Origin: Rhabdobacter roseus
GTDB lineage: Bacteria; Bacteroidota; Bacteroidia; Cytophagales; Spirosomataceae
Assembly (NCBI RefSeq): GCF_014202275.1
Contig: NZ_JACHGF010000004.1
Location: forward strand, 270,928 to 334,927
Reading direction: 5' to 3'
DNA: 64,000 nt
Shown here: one piece after another, positions 7,620 through 17,055 of the stretch
Layout: every line of letters starts with the position of its first letter
Position numbering within the stretch: the stretch's first letter is position 1
Notes under the pieces: model-generated
What the model was told of the DNA's origin: nothing
Database searches by the model: none
The model's input: only the letters and a program-made list of their open reading frames with translations
Made by a program: the position numbers and the translations under genes

Positions 7620-9059
7620 TTACTCCACCACGTTTAGCTTCAGGGCGTTGGTTTTGCGGTGCTTGGAAACCGGCATACTCAGCGTGTTGATGAAGATGTC
7701 GCCCTTGGATAGCTCGCCCTTTTCGATCAGAATCCGCTTGATGTCGTCGATGAGCTCGTCGGTCGATACATTATCGTCGCGGTCGTAGAAGAATACCTTC
7801 GTGCCCCAGTAGAGGCCCAGCGTATTCATGAGCTCGCGGTTGGAGGTAAAGATCAGCAGGTTGGCTTTGGGGCGGTGGTGCGACAGCCGGAACGACGTGT
7901 AGCCCGAGCGCGTGATGCCGATCAGCGCCTTGGCCTTGGTGTCGCGGGCCAGGCGGCAGGCGCTCATCACCACGTTGTCGTTGAGCTGATCCGCGCCGGG
8001 GTTTTCGTTCACGAAAGCGTGGTACTTGAAGTAAATCTTGTCCGTATTGGCCTCCACACGCTCGATGGTGCGCGTCATGTTTTCGACCGCCAGCAGGGGG
8101 TACTTGCCCGAGGCCGTTTCGGCGCTCAGCATCACGGCATCCGCGCCGTCCAGTACCGAGTTGGCCACGTCATTGACTTCCGCGCGGGTAGGGCGGGGGC
8201 TGTCGATCATGCTTTCGAGCATCTGCGTAGCCACAATAACCGGCTTGCCCGCTTTATTGCATTTCTCCACGATTAGCTTCTGGATCATAGGTACCTCCTC
8301 GGCGGGAAGCTCCACGCCCAGGTCACCGCGGGCCACCATCACGGCGTCCGTAGCGGCGATGATCTCGTCCAGGTTGTCAATCGCCTCGGGTTTTTCGAGC
8401 TTCGCCACCACGCGGGTATTTTTGCCCTTGCGGCGGATGTAATCCTTCACTTTCTCGATGTCCATTGCCTCCCGCACAAACGACAGCGCGATCCACTCCA
8501 CGTTGTGCTCCAGGCCAAAGTCCAGGTCTTCGTAGTCTTTATCCGTAACCGACGGCATGGATACCCGCGTGTTGGGTAGGTTCACGCCTTTCTTGGACTT
8601 CAGGTACCCGCCGTACACCACCTCCGTGATCACGTCGGAGCCTTCAATGTCCACCACCTTGACTTCCAGCTTGCCGTCGTCCATCAGGATGCGGTCGCCC
8701 ACGTGTACGTCGTTGTACATGCCGTCGTAGGGGGTACTTACGCGCTCGGCGGTACCTAGTACTTCGGTGTTGCTCAGGATCAGCCGGTTCCCGGCTTCGA
8801 TCAGCACGCCGTCTTTGCCTTCTACGTTTCCGATCCGGATTTTGGGTCCTTGCAAATCCTGAAGAATGCAGAGGTTCAGGCCGTGTTCTTCGTTTATTTC
8901 CCGAATCCGGGTGAGTCGTTCGAGGTGATCCTGGTGAGTACCGTGTGAAAAGTTAAGCCGAAATACATTTACGCCGGCTTTGGCCAACGCCAGCAGCGTT
9001 TCCTTGCTTTCAGAAGCGGGTCCTACGGTAGCAACAATTTTGGTTTTTTTGGAAGACAT
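7620..9059 (-). CDS. pyk: pyruvate kinase
   Basis: 479 residues with the start at the ATG 9059 (MSSKKTKIVATVGPAS), which matches the usual N-terminus; an upstream in-frame extension is ignored. It shows RLNFSHG near residue 36, the KLEKPEAI and ARGDLGVELP active-site strings, ATQMLESM, and the PTRAEVNDVANSVLDGADA segment binding phosphoenolpyruvate and metal. It makes pyruvate and ATP from phosphoenolpyruvate and ADP in the last step of glycolysis. It lies 49 bases after priA on the same strand and is probably read with it; a hairpin follows at 7553-7586. Confidence 0.97.
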   Translation of the reverse strand: MSSKKTKIVATVGPASESKETLLALAKAGVNVFRLNFSHGTHQDHLERLTRIREINEEHGLNLCILQDLQGPKIRIGNVEGKDGVLIEAGNRLILSNTEVLGTAERVSTPYDGMYNDVHVGDRILMDDGKLEVKVVDIEGSDVITEVVYGGYLKSKKGVNLPNTRVSMPSVTDKDYEDLDFGLEHNVEWIALSFVREAMDIEKVKDYIRRKGKNTRVVAKLEKPEAIDNLDEIIAATDAVMVARGDLGVELPAEEVPMIQKLIVEKCNKAGKPVIVATQMLESMIDSPRPTRAEVNDVANSVLDGADAVMLSAETASGKYPLLAVENMTRTIERVEANTDKIYFKYHAFVNENPGADQLNDNVVMSACRLARDTKAKALIGITRSGYTSFRLSHHRPKANLLIFTSNRELMNTLGLYWGTKVFFYDRDDNVSTDELIDDIKRILIEKGELSKGDIFINTLSMPVSKHRKTNALKLNVVE

Positions 9060-9108
9060 AGGTGATTTAATAAGTAAATAGCAGATTACAACTAGCTTAG
9101 CCAGGGCA

Positions 9109-11616
9109 TTACGTGCAGTCAACGTCGATCACGACCTGGATGTTTTTCAAGGTTTTGTCGGTCAGAATATCCGTGACTTTTTCTTGAATGAATGTCTTTG
9201 CGGCCTTAAAATTAATCTTTTCTCGCTCAAGTTTGATGAGAATATCAAACAAAAACTGATTCCGGACCCGCTCGACCAGCGGCGGCTCGGGTCCAAGTAC
9301 CCGGCTTCGGCCCATCTCGGCGATGAGTTTGTCGGCCAGCTGCGTAGCCGCGCGGCGCGAGGTTTCGTCGTCGGTATGCTTCACGGTGAGCTTGATGAGC
9401 CGCGTAAAAGGCGGGTAGTTATACTGTTGGCGTTCCGTTATTTCGGCTTCGTACATGCCCAGGTAGTCGTTTTGTACCACCCGCTGCAAAAGTACCTGGC
9501 TGGGGTTGGCGGTTTGGATAAGTACCTTGCCGGGCCTGCCCGCGCGGCGGCCCGCCCGGCCACTCACCTGGGTGAGCATCTGGAACGCCCGCTCCGAAGC
9601 CCGAAACTCCGGGAAGTTGATCATGCGGTCGGCGTCGAAAATTCCCACCACGCTCACGTTGCCGAAGTCCAGGCCCTTGCTGATCATCTGGGTACCTACC
9701 AGAATGTCAATCTGCTCGGTTTCAAACTCCTGGATAATCTGCTGGTAGGCATTCTTGGCGCGGGTGGTATCCAGGTCCATGCGCTGAATGCGCGCCTGCG
9801 GAAAGTGCAGCTGCAGCTCGTCTTCGATTTTCTCGGTGCCGAAGCCGATGGTCCTGACCTTCGTGGAGCCGCAGGCGGGGCAGGTGCGGGGTACTTCTTC
9901 CTTGTGGCCGCAGTAGTGGCAGCGCAGCTCGGCGGCCCGCATGTGGTAGGTCAGGCTCACGTCGCAGTTATTGCAGCCCGCAATCCAGCTGCACTCTTCG
10001 CACTGGATGTAGGGCGAATAGCCGCGCCGGTTCTGAAACAGGATCGTTTGCTCGCTATTTTGTAAATTATAGCTGAGGTACTCCATCAGTACCGACGAAA
10101 ACTCGTTCTTCATCTTGCGCTGTTTTTTTTCCAGCTTGGTATCAATCAGCAGGAATTCGGGCAGGGCGGCCTCGCCAAAGCGCTGCAGCATCTCCACCAG
10201 TCCGTAGCGGCCGTTGCGGGCGTGGTAGTAGCTTTCCAGCGAGGGCGTGGCCGAGCCCAGCAGGGTTTTGCCCCCATGCAGGTAGGCCATCATCACGGCC
10301 ACGTCGCGGGCGTGGTAGCGGGGGGCGGGGTCGTACTGCTTGTAGGAGGTTTCGTGCTCTTCGTCCACGATGATGAGGCCCAGGCTGTCGAAGGGCAAAA
10401 ACACCGCCGAGCGCACACCCACCACAAACTGGTACTTGCCCTCGATGATACCCTTCCAGACCTCCACGCGCTCATTGTCCGAAAACTTGGAGTGGTAAAT
10501 CCCCATGCGGTCGCCGAATACTTTGCGCAGCCGCACCACGATCTGCGTCGTGAGGGCTATTTCGGGCAGCAGGTAAAGTACCTGCGTGCCGCTGTCGAGC
10601 GCCTGCTGGATGAGGTTGATGTACACTTCGGTCTTGCCGCTGCCCGTAATACCGTGCAGCAGCACCACCTCTTTTTCCTGAAAGTACGTCTGGATCTGCC
10701 GGACGGCCAGCTGCTGCGACTCCGTGAGCTTGATTTCTACGGCGGGCGCGGCGGGCAGGTCGGCAAAGCGCGACACCACTACCTCGAAAGTCTCGAAAAT
10801 TCCTTTCTTGAGTAATGTTTGCAAAGACGAATCCGACAGGCCGTCGTCCTGCGAATAGACGCTCTTGTCGAGGCCGTTTTGGTTCAGGTCGGGGTTGTTC
10901 TGTACGGGTACGTAGCTCAGGTACCTTAGCAAAATCTCCTGTTGCTTGGGGTACTTTTCCAGCGCCACCATCAGCGCATTCACGGCCTCGCGCGAGGCGT
11001 ACTCGCTCGCCAGCCGTACCTTTCGCACGATCTTGGGCTTGTACTTTTCCCGTACTTCTTCGAAAAGAATTACCGCACGCTTGCCCACCAGCGACTTGAT
11101 GATCCCCGTCACGTTGGTTTGCTCCACCAACCGGGCTATTTCCTCGTACGACAGCGCCTGGTGCTTCTGGATTTCTTCCAGAATCATCACCTCTTGTTCC
11201 GTCAGCAGGTCGGGGTGGTCGAAGTCGGGGTTGTACTGTACCTTGGACTGGCTCGTGATCTTCAGGCCCGAGGGCAGCGCCACGTTTAGTACCTCCCCGA
11301 GGTGGCAGAGGTAGTAGTCGGCCATCCAGCGGAAAAGCTCCAGCTGGTGCGCCGTCACGAGGGGCTCTTCGTCGAGCAGCTCCAGGATGTACTTGGCCTG
11401 GTACTTAACGGGCGGCTGGGTGTGCAAGCGGCTCACAACGGCCGTGATGACGCGGTTTTTGCCAAACTGAACGATCACCCGCGCGCCTACCTTGATGAGC
11501 TCGTCCATGCCGCGCGGTACCCGGTACGTAAACAGGTTGGGCACGGGAACGGGCAGGATCAGATCGGCGAAGTAGGTAACCTCTTCTTCGAACAGAGAGG
11601 CAGTATACGAGCTCAT
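9109..11616 (-). CDS. priA: primosomal replication restart helicase PriA
   Basis: 835 residues from the ATG at 11616 (MSSYTASLFEE). The N-terminal 3'-DNA-binding domain is followed by the helicase core with Walker A GITGSGKT (322-329) and DEEH (418-421). The inserted zinc-binding region has eight cysteines between about 539 and 582 (CEEC, CNNC, CHYC, CPAC). PriA reloads the replisome at stalled forks. Its upstream spacer (11617-11862) shows no clear promoter to me. The length is slightly above the roughly 730-residue enterobacterial protein, as is usual in this phylum. Confidence 0.96.
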   Translation of the reverse strand: MSSYTASLFEEEVTYFADLILPVPVPNLFTYRVPRGMDELIKVGARVIVQFGKNRVITAVVSRLHTQPPVKYQAKYILELLDEEPLVTAHQLELFRWMADYYLCHLGEVLNVALPSGLKITSQSKVQYNPDFDHPDLLTEQEVMILEEIQKHQALSYEEIARLVEQTNVTGIIKSLVGKRAVILFEEVREKYKPKIVRKVRLASEYASREAVNALMVALEKYPKQQEILLRYLSYVPVQNNPDLNQNGLDKSVYSQDDGLSDSSLQTLLKKGIFETFEVVVSRFADLPAAPAVEIKLTESQQLAVRQIQTYFQEKEVVLLHGITGSGKTEVYINLIQQALDSGTQVLYLLPEIALTTQIVVRLRKVFGDRMGIYHSKFSDNERVEVWKGIIEGKYQFVVGVRSAVFLPFDSLGLIIVDEEHETSYKQYDPAPRYHARDVAVMMAYLHGGKTLLGSATPSLESYYHARNGRYGLVEMLQRFGEAALPEFLLIDTKLEKKQRKMKNEFSSVLMEYLSYNLQNSEQTILFQNRRGYSPYIQCEECSWIAGCNNCDVSLTYHMRAAELRCHYCGHKEEVPRTCPACGSTKVRTIGFGTEKIEDELQLHFPQARIQRMDLDTTRAKNAYQQIIQEFETEQIDILVGTQMISKGLDFGNVSVVGIFDADRMINFPEFRASERAFQMLTQVSGRAGRRAGRPGKVLIQTANPSQVLLQRVVQNDYLGMYEAEITERQQYNYPPFTRLIKLTVKHTDDETSRRAATQLADKLIAEMGRSRVLGPEPPLVERVRNQFLFDILIKLEREKINFKAAKTFIQEKVTDILTDKTLKNIQVVIDVDCT

Positions 11617-11862
11617 GCGGGGTATTGGGCCATGTTCATTATTACAGCGTGGCAAGTTACGCTTTTTCTGCGGGCTTTGGCGCAAGAACCAGGGAGCGGC
11701 AGGGGGGCGTTTTCAGATGGCCGTAAAAATGAATAACTTGCTGTAGCGTTTGCTGTCAGTGGTAGAACGAGCCTGGACTCGCACGAGGCAAGTACCCCCG
11801 TGCCCACGCACTAAAAACAGCTACGTTCAGTTTTATAGTTTACAACCAAAACACGCCCAGCC

Positions 11863-12102
11863 ATGTACACTTCCATCAAAGGGATTTACGAAAACGGAAA
11901 ACTAACCCTGCTCGAACCCGCCCCGGACGTCGAGAAAGCGGAGGTACTGATTACCTTTTTGCAGGAAGAAACGCCTGTTGACCCAACACAGAAAAAGCGT
12001 GTATTGGGCGGGCTGCGTCGCTTAAGTCATCTGGCGGATAAAACTATTTCCATTCCCCCCGATTTTAACGAACCTCTGGACGATCTCAAAGACTACATGT
12101 AA
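11863..12102 (+). CDS. antitoxin-like protein paired with a PIN toxin
   Basis: 79 residues starting MYTSIKGIYENGKLTLLEPAP, a beta-hairpin N-terminus typical of small antitoxins (DUF2281/AbrB-like set) that precede PIN-domain toxins. The stop codon is 2 bases before the ATG of the toxin remnant, as in a type II toxin-antitoxin operon. The frame is intact although its partner is broken. Family placement is by general resemblance and context. Confidence 0.65.
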   Translation: MYTSIKGIYENGKLTLLEPAPDVEKAEVLITFLQEETPVDPTQKKRVLGGLRRLSHLADKTISIPPDFNEPLDDLKDYM

Positions 12103-12104
12103 GG

Positions 12105-12507
12105 ATGAGGTACTTAATTGATACGCAAATCTTGATATGGTTTCAACTAAATGAAAACCGGCTGTCTCCGCGTCTTTATGATTTACTTAGCGATAGGCAG
12201 AATCAAATTTATGTGAGTCAGATCAACTTATTTGAAATAGCGATCAAATAAAAAACGGGAAAATTGCCTGAGTTTCCCGTCAGCATCCGTGATATTGCTT
12301 TCGTACTTGTTCAGGATGGTTTCGAACTGCTACCCCTCAAAACGGCCCACATAGCCCGCCTACGAACAGGTACCTCTACTGCCAGCCCATCGCGATCCCT
12401 TCGATCGGCTGCTGATTGCCACGGCGCTGGCCGAACGGGTACCTATCATCTCAGCCGACGAAAAGTTTGGCTTGTACGTCCCCCTCATTGAGCTGATTGT
12501 TCCCTGA
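12105..12507 (+). pseudogene. PIN-domain (VapC-like) toxin, inactivated
   Basis: The frame opens with MRYLIDTQILIWF, which has the first PIN aspartate, and runs 48 codons to FEIAIK, where TAA (12249-12251) stops it. It continues in the same frame as KTGKLPEFPVS... to HIAR, then one extra C in the run at 12356-12360 shifts it. In the new frame it reads YEQVPLLPAHRDPFDRLLIA...SADEKFGLYVPLIELIVP and stops at 12505-12507. The conserved acidic residues (LIDT, FEIA, DPFDRLLIA, SADEKF) are all still recognisable. So the toxin is dead by one stop and one frameshift while the antitoxin stays open, suggesting recent decay. Confidence 0.88.
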
Positions 12508-12525
12508 CTTTCTGCTACCTACCAG

Positions 12526-13128
12526 CTACCCCACCACCTGCTCGGTGCTGAGCGTTGGCCCTTCTTCCCAAGGCAGCATGGCGTTAAAGAGCCTTATTTG
12601 TTGAAATTGGCGTAAATCCTCCACGCGGATGGTGTCCTCGGAAAGTACCCCTTGGTCCAGTAGGTACTGGCGCTGGGTACCGGGCAGCAGCGGCGTGGCG
12701 GGCGTGCACCAGCGGGTGCCGTCAAAGAGGGCCAGGTTGCAGTAGGAAGTATCGGTCAGGCACCCCTTTTGCACAATCAACACGTCGTCGCAGGTACCTC
12801 GCTGGTCGAAAAGGTGCCGCAGGGCCGCGCGGTCGAGGTACTTGTAGGGGTACTTGAGGGCGTCGTCGTAGACCAGCCGCAGGCTCCTGATCGGGCGCGG
12901 CGCGTAGGACTCCCACTCCACGTTTTCTACCTCCTGCGCGTAGGTGAGGCGGCATTTGTAGGTACCTGGGCCCAGGGCTTCGGGTACTTTCAGGAGCTGG
13001 GCCAGCGGCCAGTGGTCGGTGCCCCAGCCCAGGGCGGCGCGGGTGCGGTGCAGGCGCTGCTCATGGTAGGCTAGGTGCTGCAGCTGGCGGTTGCGCAGGC
13101 AGATGGTCTCGATGCAGGGTAGGTTCAT
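12526..13128 (-). CDS. pabC: aminodeoxychorismate lyase-type class IV aminotransferase
   Basis: 200 residues, short for the family. The fold-type IV PLP signature is visible: KYPYKYLDR with the likely PLP lysine (about 95), TDTSYCNLALFDG and PLLPGTQRQYLLDQG. It should release pyruvate from 4-amino-4-deoxychorismate to give p-aminobenzoate for folate. The gene overlaps the end of pabB by 68 bases in another frame, so the two are translationally coupled. The role rests on the pairing with PabB; other class IV aminotransferases cannot be excluded from sequence alone. Confidence 0.85.
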   Translation of the reverse strand: MNLPCIETICLRNRQLQHLAYHEQRLHRTRAALGWGTDHWPLAQLLKVPEALGPGTYKCRLTYAQEVENVEWESYAPRPIRSLRLVYDDALKYPYKYLDRAALRHLFDQRGTCDDVLIVQKGCLTDTSYCNLALFDGTRWCTPATPLLPGTQRQYLLDQGVLSEDTIRVEDLRQFQQIRLFNAMLPWEEGPTLSTEQVVG

Positions 13129-14113
13129 GGGTAAAGGGCAGGTACACTTTGTCGATCAATTCCTGGTATTCGAGCTGGGCCTGGCTGCGGGCCGTAATGC
13201 CGCCGCCACTTTTGAAAACCAATTTCCCTTCCTGGTTTTCGATGTACCGGATCATGACGGCGCTCTCGAAGGTACTTCCGTCAAAGTACCCCATCACGCC
13301 GGTGTAGTAGCCCCGCTCGTAGCCTTCGGCTTCCCGGATAATCCGCAAAGTACTGGGCTTGGGCGCGCCGCTGATGGAGCCCGCGGGCAGGAGCTTGCGG
13401 AGCAGGTCGCCGTAGGCCCCGTCGAAGTCGGGTGGGAGCTGGCCGGTGATCTCCGAGCTTACCTGAAGCAGGGTTTTATCGTTCGTGAGCAGGCGGTCGA
13501 GGTAGCGGTAGCGCTCCACCACCACCCGGCGGGCCACCATGCTCAGGTCGTTCCGGATCAGGTCCACGATGGTGGCGTGCTCGGCGGCCTCCTTGGGGTC
13601 GCTGAGCAGTACCTGCTCGGCGTTGGGCCGGGCGGCGTCGAGGGTACCTTTCATGGGATACGACGCAATGCGGGTACCTTGGATCTTCACAAAAATCTCG
13701 GGCGAAAAACACACGAACCGATCCTTTCGCCACAGGCGGTACCGCGCCTGGCTGTGCCGGAAAATAGCGTGCAGGCTCAGGTCAGTCGCTACCGGTGTGG
13801 GAGCCGAGAGGTTGGTCAGGAAGGAGTTGCCGGCCCGGATCTGCCGCACCACGTAGTCAAACTTCGGGAGGTACTTTTCGAACGAAAGGGGGTACTTGTG
13901 GAAATAAAAATCCGGGATGGCGGTCGGCTCGGGTAGGTCGTTTGTGAAGCCGTTCAAATCGAAAAGTACCTCGGTGGGGTCCGCTTCGTCGAGCCGCCAG
14001 GCTTCGTGCTGCTGGCCCAGAAAATCGCTGATGAACACAAAAGGCACCTTGCGCCGTCCCCATTCGTTGAGGTGCGACGTAAATTTAGCTTCGGAAAGAA
14101 CGGGCTCACGCAT
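13061..14113 (-). CDS. pabB: aminodeoxychorismate synthase component I
   Basis: 350 residues, consisting essentially of the chorismate-binding domain (no long N-terminal TrpE-like domain), as in many Bacteroidota. Motifs include SYPMKGTL, the DLIRNDLS string, LLPAGSISGAPKP and FKSGGGITARS. It aminates chorismate, with a glutaminase partner not in this window, to make 4-amino-4-deoxychorismate. Start is the ATG at 14113. Its last 68 bases overlap the pabC start. Confidence 0.92.
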   Translation of the reverse strand: MREPVLSEAKFTSHLNEWGRRKVPFVFISDFLGQQHEAWRLDEADPTEVLFDLNGFTNDLPEPTAIPDFYFHKYPLSFEKYLPKFDYVVRQIRAGNSFLTNLSAPTPVATDLSLHAIFRHSQARYRLWRKDRFVCFSPEIFVKIQGTRIASYPMKGTLDAARPNAEQVLLSDPKEAAEHATIVDLIRNDLSMVARRVVVERYRYLDRLLTNDKTLLQVSSEITGQLPPDFDGAYGDLLRKLLPAGSISGAPKPSTLRIIREAEGYERGYYTGVMGYFDGSTFESAVMIRYIENQEGKLVFKSGGGITARSQAQLEYQELIDKVYLPFTHEPTLHRDHLPAQPPAAAPSLP

Positions 14114-14301
14114 AAAGGTACTTTACGGGGTACTTTGGTTTTGGGAAAACAGGTACCTGGGCCGCAAAGTTCGGTAAAATAGGCGGGTGTTGGGATAAGG
14201 GGGCTGCCTGGTACGTACCTTTTTTTGCTTCCCGGAACAGCAACCCCTGCTTTTGGAGTTGTAGGGAAGAAGTACTTCCGACGCAGTTCTATTAACTACC
14301 T

Positions 14302-15309
14302 ATGCCTATTTACGACTTACTCATTATTGGTGGCGGCCCCTGCGGCCTGGCGATGGGCATCGAAGCCGCCCGCAACGGGCTCGATCATATTATTCTGGAA
14401 AAAGGGAGCCTCACGGAGTCCATCCGCAAGTACCCCAAGCGGATGCGGTTTTTCTCCACGGCCGAAAACATTCAGATTGGCGACATCCCCTTTCCGGTGT
14501 CGGACGTGAAGGCCAACCGCAACGAGGCCCTGCAGTACTACCGCAAAGTAGCGGGGTACTTTAAGTTGAATTTCAAGCTCTTTACTGAAGTGGACCGCGC
14601 CGAGCAGCAAGCCGACGGTACCTTTCAGGTACATACGACCGCGGGCGATACCTACCACGCCCGGAAGGTAGTGCTGGCTACGGGTTACTTCGACGTGCCG
14701 CGGCAGCTGGGGATTCCCGGCGAAGACCTGCCGCACGTGTCGCACTACTACGACGAGCCTTTTCTGGCGTCGTTTACCAATGTCGTGATCGTGGGTGGGT
14801 CCAACTCGGCGGTGGAGGCCGCCATGGAGCTCTACCGGCACGACGCGCACGTGACGATTGTCCATAAGGGCGAAGATTTTCGCCGCACGGTGAAGTACTG
14901 GCTCGTGCCGGACGTCAAGAACCGCGTCAAGGAAGGGAAAATCCACACGCGCTTCGGTAGTTTGGCGCGGGCCATTGAGCCGGGCCGCCTCCTGATCCAG
15001 GACCTCAACACGGGCGAAGAGGAGTGGCTACCGGCCGATTTTGTGTACCTGCTCATTGGGTACATTCCCGACGAGTACCTGCTGCAGCGCTGCGGCGTGG
15101 CGCTCGACCCGGTGAGCAAAGTACCTACGTATGATCCAGATACGTTCGAAACCAACGTACCCGGCCTGTACCTATGCGGCACGGTGATGGCGGGGGTATT
15201 TACCGAAAAAGTATTTATCGAGAACGGCCGCGACCACGCGGCGGCCATTATCGACCACGTGCTGGGGCGTCCGGTCCGCAAAGTCAAGGAGCTACTCGAC
15301 CGAATTTAG
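14302..15309 (+). CDS. ypdA: YpdA-family bacillithiol disulfide reductase
   Basis: 335 residues. A first dinucleotide-binding loop GGGPCG is at 10-15 and a second, GGSNSA, at 165-170, with an ATGYFDVP segment (about 126-133) between. This is the YpdA/Bdr arrangement: a thioredoxin-reductase-like flavoprotein using NADPH, with the lone cysteine in GGGPCG instead of a CxxC pair. By family knowledge it reduces oxidised bacillithiol, which suggests that the host uses that thiol. It stands alone on the plus strand, diverging from pabB. Confidence 0.88.
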   Translation: MPIYDLLIIGGGPCGLAMGIEAARNGLDHIILEKGSLTESIRKYPKRMRFFSTAENIQIGDIPFPVSDVKANRNEALQYYRKVAGYFKLNFKLFTEVDRAEQQADGTFQVHTTAGDTYHARKVVLATGYFDVPRQLGIPGEDLPHVSHYYDEPFLASFTNVVIVGGSNSAVEAAMELYRHDAHVTIVHKGEDFRRTVKYWLVPDVKNRVKEGKIHTRFGSLARAIEPGRLLIQDLNTGEEEWLPADFVYLLIGYIPDEYLLQRCGVALDPVSKVPTYDPDTFETNVPGLYLCGTVMAGVFTEKVFIENGRDHAAAIIDHVLGRPVRKVKELLDRI

Positions 15310-15391
15310 GGCCAAGCAGGGTGGCACAGCTTTGTTGAAGGTTAGAAGCCGATTCAACTTTTTGTTTGCCACTTAACTACCTATAACCACC

Positions 15392-15871
15392 ATGAAAAGT
15401 ACATCTTCTGCCGTTCTGAAAACCGTGGGCTTAGGCGCTCTGACGGGTATGCGTGCCGTGTCGGGGCTGTCGGCGGTGAGCAACTCACTCAGCAAACAGC
15501 AAAGCCTGTACTACCTGGGCGGCACTCGCTACAGTTTTTTGCAATCGCCTTTTGTCGCTTCGGCGCTGTCCGTAGCTGCCAACGCCGAAATGGCCGGGGA
15601 CAAACTACCCACGGCCCCTAACCGCATCGCGCCGCTGGGCCTGGCGGGCCGCACGCTGGCGGGGGCACTACTGGGAGCCGCTATTTTTAAAGCCCACGGC
15701 GGCAGCGACATTCAGGGGGCGTTGTTAGGAGGCATCGTGGCCGCCGCTGCGGGCTTTGGCAGTTTCTTTTTACGCAAAAAAATAGCACAACGCACCAACC
15801 TCCCCGATCCGCTCCTGGGTTTGGTGGAAGACGCCATCGTCAGAAAAGCCGGAAAAAGGCTCATTGGCTAG
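15392..15871 (+). CDS. DUF4126-like membrane protein
   Basis: 159 residues, rich in Gly and Ala. Hydrophobic segments are seen near 10-25, 50-66, 85-105 and 112-132, with a KRLIG end. It resembles short DUF4126 membrane proteins whose function is not known. It lies 82 bases after ypdA, and its stop is only 6 bases from that of the convergent BNR-repeat gene, with no hairpin between them. Confidence 0.65.
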   Translation: MKSTSSAVLKTVGLGALTGMRAVSGLSAVSNSLSKQQSLYYLGGTRYSFLQSPFVASALSVAANAEMAGDKLPTAPNRIAPLGLAGRTLAGALLGAAIFKAHGGSDIQGALLGGIVAAAAGFGSFFLRKKIAQRTNLPDPLLGLVEDAIVRKAGKRLIG

Positions 15872-15877
15872 GTACCT

Positions 15878-16966
15878 TCACTCTTTGGGTGGGGGCGTAA
15901 AAAAGCCCTCAAACTTCCCGACCAGCCCCTGACCGCCCACGGCGTAACCAACGTTACCGGCCACGCTTACGGCGTGAAACGGGTGCTGGTCCAGGACAAC
16001 CCAGGTTTGGCCGTAGTTGGGAGAGTAGCCGCTGCCCGACGCCCCTATCACCAGCAACCACTGCCGGACCGCAGCCGGGTGGAGCCGTTTTTCTTTCTTG
16101 TTTACGCGGTATAAGCCCACGGCTTCTTTGAGTCCGTTGGGCCGGGCGTCTCCGCCGCGCTGCCAGGTAGCGCCGCCGTCTTGCGTCAGCAGCACGTTGG
16201 GGGTGGCGTCGAGGTAGTTGCGGTAGTCGCCCCCTACGGCCAGGCCGTGTTTTTCGTCCCAAAAGCGCAGCCCGAAGATACCGCTGGTAGGTCCAGCCGC
16301 CAGGGGCGTCTCGACTGCCTGCCACGACTGCCCCGAGTCTTCCGACCGCAGTACCCGCGCTACTTTACCGCCGCCCGTCCCGATCAGGACTTGCTTTTTA
16401 CCCACCACTACGAGTGAAGTACCACTGGCGGCAAAGGCGGCTTCGCCGGGGAGCGCCTCGGGGCGTTGGGCCAGGGGTACTTCCTGCCAGGTACGTCCGC
16501 CGTCTTGGGTGGTAAGGATAAAAAAGCGCCCGTCAATCGGATCACCAAAACCGATGCCCCGGCCTGCGTCCCAAAAATCCATTCCGTCCAGGAATACCCC
16601 TTTTTGGGTAGTTTGATACACTAATTGCCACGAGGTACCTCCGTCTTGGGTACGGTAGATCCGGGCTTTTCCTTCCTCGGCCAGCCCGGCGCTCATGGCC
16701 AGGGCAGTACGCTGATCGAAGGCCCGCACACAGCGAAAATCCAGCGAATCTGCCCCAGGTACCTGCATGACATTCCACGACTGCCCGCCGTCGGTTGTGT
16801 GCACTATGGTACCCTTAGTGCCTCCTATCCAGCAAGTTGTGCTGCTGAGAGCGTGTACGGTGCGAAAGCTGGCCGTGGTTTTAACATCCAGGAGGTGCCA
16901 CTGCGCGGCGAGTGGAGCGGAAAAAAGCAGGACAATGGGCAGGAGCCGGAGCGTTAAAGAAGGCAT
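15878..16966 (-). CDS. secreted BNR/Asp-box repeat protein (Ycf48-like beta-propeller)
   Basis: 362 residues with a signal peptide (about 1-21, cut after PLAA). At least six Asp-box-like strings recur: TTDGGQSW (about 57-64), TQDGGTSW, TQDGGRTW, SEDSGQSW, TQDGGATW and NYGQTW, which predict a beta-propeller as in Ycf48-like and sialidase-like proteins. No sialidase catalytic residues can be assigned, so an enzymatic role is not claimed. It diverges from the YtxH-like gene at 17056. Confidence 0.8.
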   Translation of the reverse strand: MPSLTLRLLPIVLLFSAPLAAQWHLLDVKTTASFRTVHALSSTTCWIGGTKGTIVHTTDGGQSWNVMQVPGADSLDFRCVRAFDQRTALAMSAGLAEEGKARIYRTQDGGTSWQLVYQTTQKGVFLDGMDFWDAGRGIGFGDPIDGRFFILTTQDGGRTWQEVPLAQRPEALPGEAAFAASGTSLVVVGKKQVLIGTGGGKVARVLRSEDSGQSWQAVETPLAAGPTSGIFGLRFWDEKHGLAVGGDYRNYLDATPNVLLTQDGGATWQRGGDARPNGLKEAVGLYRVNKKEKRLHPAAVRQWLLVIGASGSGYSPNYGQTWVVLDQHPFHAVSVAGNVGYAVGGQGLVGKFEGFFTPPPKE

Positions 16967-17055
16967 GATGACGGGCTGATGAACGAAATGGTCCGATTTT
17001 TTTAAAAAGATAGCTAGCGTAATTGTTACAAATCACTTAAACAAGAAAAATCTCC

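Noticed and set aside
10222-10815. 197-codon open frame on the plus strand, and similar ones at 9184-10065 and 19590-20375
   Set aside because: Antisense shadows of priA and dnaG, with low-complexity composition and no recognisable domain.
12264-12491. 75-codon plus-strand frame as an independent gene
   Set aside because: It is the middle of the broken PIN toxin gene, running out of frame after the extra C.
13091-13936. 281-codon plus-strand open frame
   Set aside because: Antisense of pabB; no motifs, and pabB has complete family signatures on the other strand.
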